Source of the DNA: Gordionus sp. m RMFG-2023
Taxonomy: Eukaryota; Nematomorpha; Gordioida; Chordodea; Parachordodidae
Reading direction: 5' to 3'
Assembly (NCBI RefSeq): GCF_954871325.1
Contig: NC_088777.1
Location: 21,925,366 to 21,989,365, forward strand
DNA length: 64,000 bases
Under the pieces are notes generated by a model that saw only the letters and a program-made list of their open reading frames with translations, had not been told where the DNA came from and did not search any database. Within the stretch, counting starts at the first letter, position 1. Each line of letters starts with the position of its first letter. Positions 24,057-33,694 of this stretch are shown one piece after another. A program made the position numbers and the translations under genes.

Positions 24057-24217
24057 TTCCCCTGTTACATTCATTCCAAAAAAATATTTAAAAACACCAT
24101 ATTCTAGTTGGTTACCACCAAATAAATTGTCTAAGAATATATATATTTTCAATCACTCATTAACTTTTTACATTACACATATTAATATTAAATTATATAT
24201 ATCTATATTATAATTTT

Positions 24218-24392
24218 CCGATGTCCTCACTATGTCATCGTGACGTCATGTCATCGCTACGTCATGTCATCGCTACGTCATGTCATCGCTACGTCATGTC
24301 ATCGCTACGTCATGTCATCGCTACGTCATGTCATCGCTACGTCATGTCATCGCTACGTCATGTCATCGTTACGTCATGTCATCGGTACGTAT
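24218..24392. repeat. 16-bp minisatellite CGCTACGTCATGTCAT
   Basis: About ten nearly identical copies. The first unit contains GTGACGTCA, a CRE-like palindrome; later units carry TACGTCA. The frames it leaves open are artefacts. Confidence 0.92.
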
Positions 24393-24439
24393 TTATTTAT
24401 TTATTTTTTATTTGTTGATTTTTTTATAAACAGATGTTC

Positions 24440-24640
24440 ATACCAAATTTGAATTACTGAAATCAGAAGAAGTAATTTATTTGTTGATTTTTTATGATCA
24501 TATCTATTTTTAGAGACTATCATTTTCCTTGACTGAAATCGGAGTGCCAGATACCAATTTTTAGAGATTATCATTTTATTTGAATTCCTGAAATCAGAAG
24601 AAGTAATTTATTTGTTCATTTTTTATGATCATAAAAAGAT
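24440..24640. repeat. Short duplicated block
   Basis: CTGAAATCAGAAGAAGTAATT followed by TATTTGTT and TTTTTATGATCATA occurs near 24460 and again near 24590, about 130 bp apart. Confidence 0.65.
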
Positions 24641-24839
24641 CTTAGATGCTTGGATCATTACATTTATCATGTTATTTTTTAACTTTTAGAATACCATAAT
24701 AGACTTGATTAGTCCCCCAAAAATTTTATTTGATGATAGCCCTCCAACTTATTAGAAATATGCATCTAATATTGACCCTTCTATCGGTTTTACATTATTT
24801 TAATGTTTGTTTAATTTCAACAATAGTATATTTATATTT

Positions 24840-25620
24840 TTGCCTGATTTCTTTATTTGTCTAGGCTAACCCTAATCCCTCACATTGCTACCAAACATGT
24901 TGAATCTTTTATTAAAGATAAGCAAAGAAAAAAATGGCGATTCAACAACCGCCTTACCCGTTCTAGAGTTACTGGTGTCCAAGATAATAAGGCACTGTGA
25001 AATCCTCTGGAGGTTTATTTTGTTTTTTATCTAATGTTTTATATCTATATGTTTATTTTATACACCCAGTTACCTCCAAATGATATTTCTATCACCCCTA
25101 CCACAATCCCTATGCCACCTCTACCTAATTTTTAACAAATAAAAGCATTTAATTCCACTATCATTTACCTCATTAGGAGTTATTATAAATAATACTAGAT
25201 CCGATTCCCTGAAGAACTTTCATGAATATTTAGAGAGATGTTCAAACGTGAATGTGTAGTGCGGCCAATTTCATTAACATTATTAATGGGAAAATATGCT
25301 GTAGTTTTGTCATGGCATTATAACAATACTTACGACCGTTTTATGGTTGAGCTGACAATGTCGTTCATGATTCTATTTTAGAGGGGGATACCAAGACTGA
25401 CACTTTGGCAGAAATATTATTTTGCGTTCTTCTTTTACCAGTAGCCCAGGGCATCAGCTTTATCAGGCCGTGGGTGTTGTACAAATCCGTCATTATTCAT
25501 TACTTTCTCCTACAATCTTAAATGGGATGATATTATACCTTTATTATTTCTTCTGCAGACGACTGCCCAGATTTATTTTGTCGCTTTTTCCATCAAAAAT
25601 TAAAATGTCATAAAGGATTT
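24840..25620 (+). other. Unassigned coding-like remnants
   Basis: The base composition is less AT-rich than the surroundings. Short open stretches with ordinary amino-acid balance appear. One is at about 24884-25001 (HIATKHVESFIKDKQ...), one near 25062-25132 with a Pro/Thr-rich stretch, one near 25230-25375 (MFKRECVVRPISLTLL), and one at 25383-25520 in another frame. None carries a motif I recognise. They may be a captured host fragment or decayed element sequence. The location is between integrase and 3' LTR of Gypsy B. Confidence 0.3.
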
Positions 25621-25811
25621 GCTCTTAATTTTATCAGACACACAAAATAATAATTAATCCTCATCATTTTTTTAAAAAATTACCTAAATTTATATGGCAA
25701 GAAAAATAAACTTCTTAAAAAATATATAAATAAATTGCATATAAGTTTCATTAGTATTGAATGGCATTTTTTAAATAGATAGTATTTTTTTTGTACCTAA
25801 CAAAAGATATA

Positions 25812-26441
25812 GATAGCCCTTATCAAATTTTTTGATAAAAGGAGTTAACCCACTAATTGGTAAATCCGAGATTTCCCCATGTGTTGATAAATTATTTAGA
25901 AATTTAACTATCTCCGGGTTTGGGAAATAGTTTTGAAACTTAATATGGGATGGACTGGGCTTGAAAAATATTCCTCAAGATTAATATTTGCTTGCACCTG
26001 ACTTGGGAATATCTTTACAAATTATTATGGGCCGGGCTAGGAAAAATTTTTCAAAATTATTATGGGTTGAGCTAGGCTTGAGAATTTTTTTTATAAATTA
26101 TAAGGTCTTGAACGCGTGGAAATTTTTTCCAAATATTATGAGCTTGGACCTGGCTTGAAATTTTTTAATGTTAAATGTTAGTCTTATGTAACCAGTAATA
26201 TATTTACAAAGAATTTTGGTATTGGGTACAAGCTCATTTAAATATATTTTGACTCAAATAATAGTTTCCACTCTTAGTCCTAATGGGTTGGACTCAATGA
26301 CATTGCTTAAACTTGACATAAATGGGGAGGGGGGGGGGTTTAAAAATTATATAAATTGGATATGATTTTTAAATAAAAGGTAACATCTTTCTTAAAAAAA
26401 CGAATAAAATTCTTATTCTACGTCATTTTTGACGGGCTATC
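25812..26441. mobile_element. Candidate mariner-like MITE
   Basis: GATAGCCC follows TA at 25810-25811, and GGGCTATC precedes TA at 26442-26443. This gives short inverted ends with a TA target duplication. The inside carries repeated GGGTTGAGCTAGGCTTGAG-type blocks and a G-run near 26327. The terminal repeats are only about 8-12 bp, so the call is tentative. Confidence 0.45.
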
Positions 26442-26444
26442 TAC

Positions 26445-27600
26445 TAGTATATATAAACATACATTCCTTCCATTTTTCTTCATCACCATCAACATCTATA
26501 TAAGACAATTTACTTAACATAAATTAAAAAAAATAATCGAACAAATATCAATACAATTAATTTTCATCAATACTTCACAACACAACATTTCCAAAATATC
26601 CAATTTTAATCAAAAATAAACCAAAATTACATTTAAAATCATACACCTTTACCATAACAAAACTACAAAACAGAATTTCTTCTATATAATAATTAACTTT
26701 AATTATAATTAAATATAACCCCCACCAATTATTTATCTTTTTAACCAACTCCAACAAAATCTTATCCCTTACTAATTTCAATATAATTTCCATTTAATTA
26801 TATTTTATTACGATATTATAATTACGAAATTAACATATCATCTATAAAATCTTTTCTAACATGTTATTCAAATTAACTCAAAATCAACCTTCATAAATTC
26901 ATTCCAATCTCAATTGATTTAATACCCTAAACCAAAATTCTCCTTTACAATAACTTTTACTTCTCTTTTCTTTTTACACGTAATATTATATTAATAACCT
27001 AAAAAAAAAATTAATATCATTTCATCTTACCATTACATTACGAAACATATAATATAATACGTGTTACGTTACATCTTTTTTAAAAATAACATAACATTAC
27101 CCCCAAATTAACACTAGTATAAAACATTTAATACTATATGTTACGTTATCTTATTTCTATTTACATAACATTCACATTTTTCCCATGAATTATTCTTTAA
27201 TATTTTCTTATATTATCCACAAAAATATAAAACAGCTGTATCTTTCCTACCACTTTTTAACGTTTTTATTTACACGATAATTCTCATTCAACCTAATTAT
27301 ATATAAGAATTAAATAAGAATTAATTCGAAATATCACTAATGTCTTAATAAAATAAAATATTAAATTAGATCCTATAAATACTCCTTTCCTTTCTTTTTA
27401 TCTAATATTTATCATACTTAGTACTAAATCAGTTACCCATTAAAATTCGTAAAAATCTATCTCCTATTAAAATTCAATCCTCACTATAATATTTCATTCA
27501 ATCTCCCTATACCCAAAATTCACCTATCACAATTTACTTTTATCTCTTTAATACTTTTCCATAATAAAATATCCGCATATATCTCTTCTAAAATATCCTC
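26445..27600. other. G-poor stretch downstream of Gypsy B integrase
   Basis: AT-rich and almost lacking G on the plus strand, like the rest of Gypsy B. No convincing gene. It belongs to the unusually long 3' region of the element. Confidence 0.5.
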
Positions 27601-30440
27601 ACCTATTTCTTCCTATACCCATATTCTTAATTGCCTAATGTGTCTAACTACCGTATCCCCTCCCTCCTCCAATATTACCTCTACCTTTTTACATCCAATA
27701 TTTTTCGTTACAACTCCTTTTACCCACTTACATGGACGATTCCAGACATACCCATACCTTCATTTTCACTTTAAACATCAACTCCTCATTCTTCTGCTTT
27801 CCCCTTCTCTTTCTCTCTTAATATATCCAATGGCCTTCTAGTTACCCTTCCCAAAAATAATTCTGATGGTGATCCATATGCCTATTGAATTATTATAAAA
27901 TAACTGTGCTAGCTACACCTTTTCCTCCCCATATTTCTCCTTTTTCAACCATCCCTTTACTATCCCCACCATTCGTTCTGCTTGACCATTTGAGCGGGGA
28001 TAATTAGGGGAAGACATAATATGTATTTTTCCTAACCTCCCATAGAATTCTTTGAATCCTTTACCCTGGAAAGCAGGACGTCCATCAGAAACAATTGTTT
28101 CAATAATCCCATAATTTCCACAAAAATCCTTAATCTTTCTAATAGCTATCTTCGTGGTCAATCCTGTCACATTGTGAAAATCTATCCATTTGCTATACGC
28201 ATCCACCATTAAAAAACAAAATTTTCTATCCAACTCAAATAAATCGACATGTACCCTCTCACCAGCCCTCTGAGCCTTCTCCCATCTATCTCTCTTCCTA
28301 CCCGGCACAGCTTTCCACTCATTACACGTTTCACACTTTTGCACTAACCATACAATCTCCGCATTAATACTGGGCCACCATATACACTCTCTCGCATCTT
28401 TCTTCATCTTACTCACCCCCTGATGCCCCATATGCAACATTTCCAATACAAACTCTCTCAAAGACATCGGTATGACCATCCGATACCCTCTTACTACATT
28501 CCCATCCACCAAACTTAACTCTTCCTTCAACAACTCATACTTCCATCTCTTATATCCCATTCACGCTCCCCCTTTAAACTGCTCACCACTCTACTTAATT
28601 CCATGTCCTGTTTCGTTGCCTCAACTAACTCATCCCACTTCACATAATTTTCTCTCTCTTAACTCCTATCACATTTATCTTTTCCTCTCTACCGTCCACA
28701 TCTTCTACAATTGGCACTTCCACATATAGCCTGGACATAACATCAGGCATAAAATTCTCCTTCCCTTTCCTATACCGCAATTCCATGTTAAATGGCCCAA
28801 CTAATAACAACCATTGCTGCAAACGTTCTGATAACAACAATTGTTGTCCTTCTTAATTAACCCCACCAACGGCTTATGATCAGTGTATGCTACAAAACTT
28901 CTACCTATTAAATATTCTCTACATTTTACTAACCCTACTTTTAACGCTAATGCCTCTTTCTCTATGACGGAATAATTCCTTTCTGCTTTACTTAGAGCTC
29001 TTGAAAAATACAATATTGGCCGTTCCCTCCCCTCTATTATATGCAACAATCCCCCTCCAACCCCCTCATTAGAAGCATCCGCGGTTAATATTACCTCATA
29101 TTCTTCATTAAAACTCACCAGTATGGGACTCTTACTAATCTCTTGCTTCAAATTTTGAAAACTCCTTTCCTGCTTATCTCCCCATTCAAACTTACTATTC
29201 TTCTTAATTAACTCATACAATGGGATCGCCACCCTCGCAAAATCTTCAATAAAACGATGATGATAATTAATCATCCCCAGAAATGACTGCAACTCCAATT
29301 TATATTTCGGCACTCGCATCTTCAATATACTATCAATATTCTTATTCATGGGTCTAATTTCATATCCTCTTATATCATGTCCTAAATATTCTATCTCTTG
29401 TAGCTCTTAACCCTTTCTCTAAAATCCTTGATAAAGCTATTCTCAATCTATTATTATGCACTTCCTTTGTCTTGCCCACTATCAACACATCATCTAAATA
29501 ATAAAATATCCCTTGGATTCTAGCAAACACTTCCGACATGGCCTTCTGAAACTGGGCCGATAAACTTAATTCAAAAGGTAATCGCAAAAAATTAAATAAC
29601 TTCTTCGGTGTATTAATCGTTAACTTATCACTCATCCTTATTCACCCTTAATTGCAAATAGGCATTACTAAAATCCACCTTTGAAAACCATCTAGCCCCT
29701 CCAAAACTAGCTAGGATTTCCTCCAACCTTGGCTAAGGATATCTCACCTCAACTAAACCCGGATTCAAAGTTATCCTAAAATCAGCACACAAACGTAACT
29801 TAACATATGCCTTACAAACAGGTACTAATGGAGTAGCCCACTCACTATGTACCACAGGTATTATTATCCCTTCCTCTTTCCACCTATCTAAGTCGTTATT
29901 AATCTCCTCGCGCCATTGGAAAGGAATTCTCCTTGAAAGTAAAAATCTAGGCTTGTAATCCTTCATATTCATAGTCACTTCAAAATCTTTCAAAGTCCCT
30001 AACCCTTTCTCAAATATTATCTTATACTTCTCCAAAATCTCCTTTTCTTCTCTACTCTCCGGCCTTATATCATCCATCATCAATCCATTTTCCCCTTCAT
30101 TCTGCATTACTTGAACCTTCTCTACCACCTCCTTCTTACTCATCTCTTTCTCAATCCCCTTAAATTCACCCCACCAATTATACAATGGCCCTACCCACCA
30201 TAAATTATCTCACCCCAAAATAATCTCCAATTTATCTACTATACAAAATCGAATAACCCTATTAACCCCTGGTATTTTCACTGTCAACTCTCCCCTATTG
30301 TCAACTGTCTTCCCATTCAATAGATACAACACCTTATTTGATTTCTCTAACTTCTTCTCCGGCCAATACTTCAACACCTCCCCAATTGCCATTAAACTCG
30401 CTGTCGCTCCAGTATCAAAATTCTATCTGTACTCCTTCCA
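27600..30440 (-). pseudogene. pol: Gypsy B pol remnant: protease, RT, RNase H, integrase
   Basis: Minus strand. Protease near 30400-30440 shows FDTGATASLMA. RT lies at about 30185-29350 with RIPFQWREE and the YYLDD box. RNase H lies at about 29150-28700 with TADASNEGVGG, EKEALALKVG and TDHKPLVG. Integrase lies at about 28560-27610. It has an HHCC finger (HMGHQG... CETC), catalytic D in VDAYSKW, D in VSDGRPAFQ and E in NGQAERMVG. Near its C-terminus are the conserved VWNRP and HIRQLR segments. The domain order is Gypsy-type. It is broken, with several breaks. Confidence 0.9.
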
Positions 30441-31099
30441 TGTTTAAAACCCCATGTAGACATCTACTAACCTTCTCCCCAACCCCTGATCTTACACTTG
30501 ACCCCTCCCCAAACACCCTTTCTGTCTCACCCACCAGATCCCCCTGTTTGAACTCCTATTGTGGACTCAAAAATAACCCTTGCAACTTACCCCCCCCCCC
30601 CAGTCAAACTACTAATGGACTTTAGACCGGACTATGCCCCTAGGATTCAATACTCTCTCCAAGACTTTGAACTCCCCAACAAGACTTAACTTCTCCCAAC
30701 CCTTCCCCATTTTAACCATCCTTCCTCCATTACTTTCCGTGTCTCTATGGATTCTCATGATACCCCAAACATCCCCATCTACACAATAATCACCAATCCC
30801 ATTAAATACCCCCATATATATATATATATAAAACTAGAGACAAAATAATCCCTATCTAAAAATACATGTAAAATATTCCAATTAAAATTATACATATTAT
30901 TAAAAAATTAATAAAATATAAAAATTTAATCAAAATCATCCTAAAAACATTACTCACATTAAAATAATTTTTATAAATATTAATATATTATATATATTTT
31001 CCAAATAATAAATAATTTTGTTATTAAATATAAATCTATATAAATTTAAACTATAAACTATTAAATCATCTAATCTACTCCTTTCCTTCAGTCATGTCC

Positions 31100-31270
31100 C
31101 TACCCACTCATGAATTCCCGCACAATCCGATCCTCCTTACCACATTTAAAACATCTTCTATACCACTCCATATTTCTCACTTCACCTAATACATTGCATT
31201 CCCTACTGATATGAACCTCTCTGCTACATCTAAACAACGTATTCCCTTCACTACCTTCCTTCCCAGAACC
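31100..31270 (-). pseudogene. gag: Gypsy B gag zinc-knuckle remnant
   Basis: Minus-strand reading shows two CCHC-knuckle-like stretches (CFKCGKE near 31150 and FRCSREVHISREC near 31210), typical of Gypsy nucleocapsid. They lie only about 300 bp from the 5' LTR, so most of gag is missing. Broken. Confidence 0.55.
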
Positions 31271-31530
31271 TCCATCTCCGCCCTTCTTTCCACCCGGAAT
31301 CCTACATTACAATTCCCCTCACATTTATTCTTCCCATCCAAAACCCCACATAATACACTATTAAAACTATTACTAACACAATTATTGCTAATACATGTAA
31401 CTGACTAACCGTATAATAGATAAATTTTGCCATTTCCACCCTATTACTATAATAAAGAAACTAAAAACTTAATAAAATATATTCTAAAGTACTGATTTGA
31501 TAATAACATAATCCCTGTTAATGCGCAAGG

Positions 31531-31548
31531 TCCCGGGTTTCGGCACCA
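31531..31548 (-). promoter_or_regulatory. Gypsy B primer-binding site, tRNA-Phe type
   Basis: Minus-strand TGGTGCCGAAACCCGGGA, one base inside the LTR. It is complementary to the 3' end of animal tRNA-Phe (…TCCCGGGTTTCGGCA plus CCA). The tRNA would prime minus-strand DNA synthesis. Confidence 0.85.
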
Positions 31549-31549
31549 C

Positions 31550-31704
31550 TGTAACGATATTGGTTTTAATAATATTTATTGTTATAATCTTAAATCATAA
31601 GTCATATATAAATGTACAATACCGACAATACGCGATCGATATAATAAATAATAATAATATCTTTTTTGATTGATTGACAGACAATCTTCACATCAACTAC
31701 AACA
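31550..31704 (-). repeat. Gypsy B 5' LTR (complete, 155 bp)
   Basis: On the minus strand it runs TGTTGTAGTTGATGTG ... CCAATATCGTTACA. Flanked on the outside by TCTAG (31705-31709), matching 11553-11557. At 155 bp it is short for a Gypsy LTR. Confidence 0.9.
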
Positions 31705-32325
31705 TCTAGGACCAAAGATTACACATACTTTACAATATGCAGAATGTGTAAGATGAGAATAACTAAGCCATTTAAACTGATTTAGCCAATTATGTTGAAG
31801 TGACAACATTTTCATTTTAGAATTGAGTTGAGGGAAAATATAAGATGAGGGAGGATGCCATATTATAGAATATATGTATAATTTTTCTTTAATATGATGG
31901 GTAACAAAATTCGATACATCATATGGGAAATCTGAATTGGCATAACTGCATATCTCTATAATTATAAGAATAACTATTAAAATAAAATTATATAATACCT
32001 GATGTGGAAGGTAAATTGGAGTCTAAAGTATCAAGTTCATTTCCCCTATAAACAATAAATTAAAATAAAACAACATATTAGATAACCTTTAAATTCTAAA
32101 TTGATATAGCCTATAATATTTTGTTGACTACTATCATTCTTCTTCAATGTGATACTTGATATACCTAAAATTTTGATATAAATATTAAAGATAATAGATT
32201 ATATTACTTGTACTAGGGAGTGATTTCATTTGATCTAATGTACTTAGAAGTTTTCTATAATTTTCTTTGGGTATATAAATGGGTTTAATAAGATCATTTT
32301 CTTCCCTCCTACGTTTGGGTATATC
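31705..32325 (-). pseudogene. hAT transposase, N-terminal exons
   Basis: Minus-strand start of the P52rIPK-like transposase. From upstream: an exon near 32206-32325 (KRRREENDLIKPIYIPKEN), a short exon near 32000-32047 (GNELDTLDSNLPSTS), then an exon from about 31958 into the Gypsy insertion. The last one contains a TTF-type zinc-finger signature (HNWLNQFKWLSYS ... AYCKVCVIFG). The intron between the second and third is about 44 nt with GT-AG ends, the same size as the METTL15 introns. The upstream start codon was not fixed. Confidence 0.75.
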
Positions 32326-32919
32326 TTATAAATGTCAAATATTATTTGGTTAGCCAAAATTATTTAAAATAATATATTACCCAAAGTGGTTTGTACTGGC
32401 AATTTTAATTTAGTCAAAACTATGGCTAGGTGTTTAATTTTAAATACTAAAATAAAAATAGTTAGCTATTGATTTTAAATAACTTCTTTTATATTAAATG
32501 TTATTATGACCTGGTGTATTTACATTATCTACATCATTTTCAATAGAGCCTGTAATGCATAAGATATTAATTAGTACACTATATTATTTTAACCTCGTGT
32601 ATTTAGAACATGCTTATCATTTTCAACAGATGAGATATTAGGTGGTAAATTTGTTTCATTATTTTTGGCTAAAATTATATAAAAGTATCGATTAGTATGT
32701 TTTTTTATTACCTAGATATTTCCTTATATCCATACCAATTATCAATTTGAGAAAGAGTAGGAAATAACTATTTTTACTTTTTAGTCATAAAATTTAATCA
32801 TTTTAATAATTTCATTTCATTTATAAAAATGCAACAAAATATAAGCCAAATATGTATTATTAGAAATATAAGCATCAGAAAGTAGATTATGCACTATTTT
32901 ATTTCATATTATTATTTTC

Positions 32920-33420
32920 GAATCATATCTTCGATAATATATAATAAATATATTTTTAAATGCATCAATTTAGTAGATTATTATCAATAACTTTAATATA
33001 AAAATATACAGAATAATTTATATATATTTAAAAGTAATATAATTCTTCCACAAATATCAGAACCAGCAAAATTTTAAAGTTCATAATCATATTCAACAAA
33101 CTTTTTATTTAAAATATTATCTTGGGGTATTTATTTAAATTAAAGTATTTTTATGAACGTATGATCCAAATTTTTTTTTGCTCTGGGGGACCATATCTTC
33201 GATAATATATTTTTTAAATGCATCAATAATATTATATTATTATTATTTAGTAGGTTATTCTCAATTACTTTATAATAATACTATCCATAATAATATCAAT
33301 AGTAATATAATATCTTTCCACAAACATCAAGACTAGAAGATAATAAATATTCATGGTATTTATTTGATATAAAGTCACTTTTAGAGTCTTTTAAACGTAT
33401 AAAAAAAAATTTTGCTCTGG
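32920..33420. repeat. ~250-bp degenerate tandem duplication under the hAT terminus
   Basis: ATCTTCGATAATATA, AAATGCATCAAT, TCTTCCACAAA and TTTTGCTCTGGG recur in the same order in two units (about 32930-33185 and 33190-33418). It forms the subterminal zone of the hAT that ends at 33450. Confidence 0.65.
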
Positions 33421-33421
33421 G

Positions 33422-33450
33422 TGGGGGCCCCCCCCGTAGCTACGCCACTG
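33422..33450 (-). repeat. Right terminus of the P52rIPK-like hAT
   Basis: Inward reading CAGTGGCGTAGCTACGGGGG, a frequent hAT end. METTL15 coding sequence starts only 245 bp further right, so this element sits directly in the promoter zone of that gene. Confidence 0.75.
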
Positions 33451-33694
33451 GTTTGTTGGTATCCTTGAGAAAATAAATCGTCATAATTATATGAAGAATT
33501 TACTTTTATATAATTAACGTTCGCCCATTTGACAAGGTCTATGACCAACGTGCTGGATAAGATAAGATTAAAATGAATTGTTAGTTTTGGTAAGTATCAT
33601 TATTATTGACTGACGGCATTATGAATGACCATTAAAAATTGAACATTTCCTAGATTCAAATAAAACCTATACCCCCTAAGTACAACTGCTCGAG

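Larger units (their letters stand above)
11558..31704 (-). mobile_element. Ty3/Gypsy LTR retrotransposon B, with a nested LINE in one LTR
   Basis: Complete in outline. The 5' LTR (minus-strand sense) is 31550-31704, and a primer-binding site follows at 31531-31548. A short gag zinc-knuckle region lies near 31130-31260, then protease (about 30400), RT, RNase H and integrase (about 30185 down to 27610). A polypurine tract (22590-22601, GGGGAAGG on the minus strand) abuts the 3' LTR. That LTR is split by the LINE into 22476-22589 and 11558-11617. A perfect 5-bp TSD, TCTAG, flanks the whole. Without the LINE it is about 9.3 kb. It is broken, with at least five breaks, and most of gag is absent. 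The LTRs remain alike apart from a few differences, so the insertion is middle-aged. Confidence 0.92.
9521..33450 (-). mobile_element. hAT transposon (P52rIPK-like), split by a 20-kb nest
   Basis: One hAT element on the minus strand, cut in two by Gypsy element B (11558-31704). The right terminus is clear: GTAGCTACGCCACTG ends at 33450, which read inward is CAGTGGCGTAGC, a common hAT end. The transposase N-terminal part lies at about 31705-32325 and the rest at 9521-11557. Reading passes without a shift from one side of the Gypsy insertion to the other when the insert and one TCTAG copy are skipped (residues ...CVIFG-PRYGG...). This shows that both parts were one gene. The left terminus was not found. 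Subterminal sequence at about 32920-33420 is a degenerate ~250-bp tandem duplication. Confidence 0.85.

Noticed and set aside
24221-24452. Frames reading repeated SCHRYVMSSLRHVIA
   Set aside because: Generated by the 16-bp minisatellite, whose three reading frames cycle through the same peptide.
30338-30625. Pro/Ser-rich plus-strand frame
   Set aside because: Antisense to the protease region of Gypsy B and due to its G-poor plus strand.
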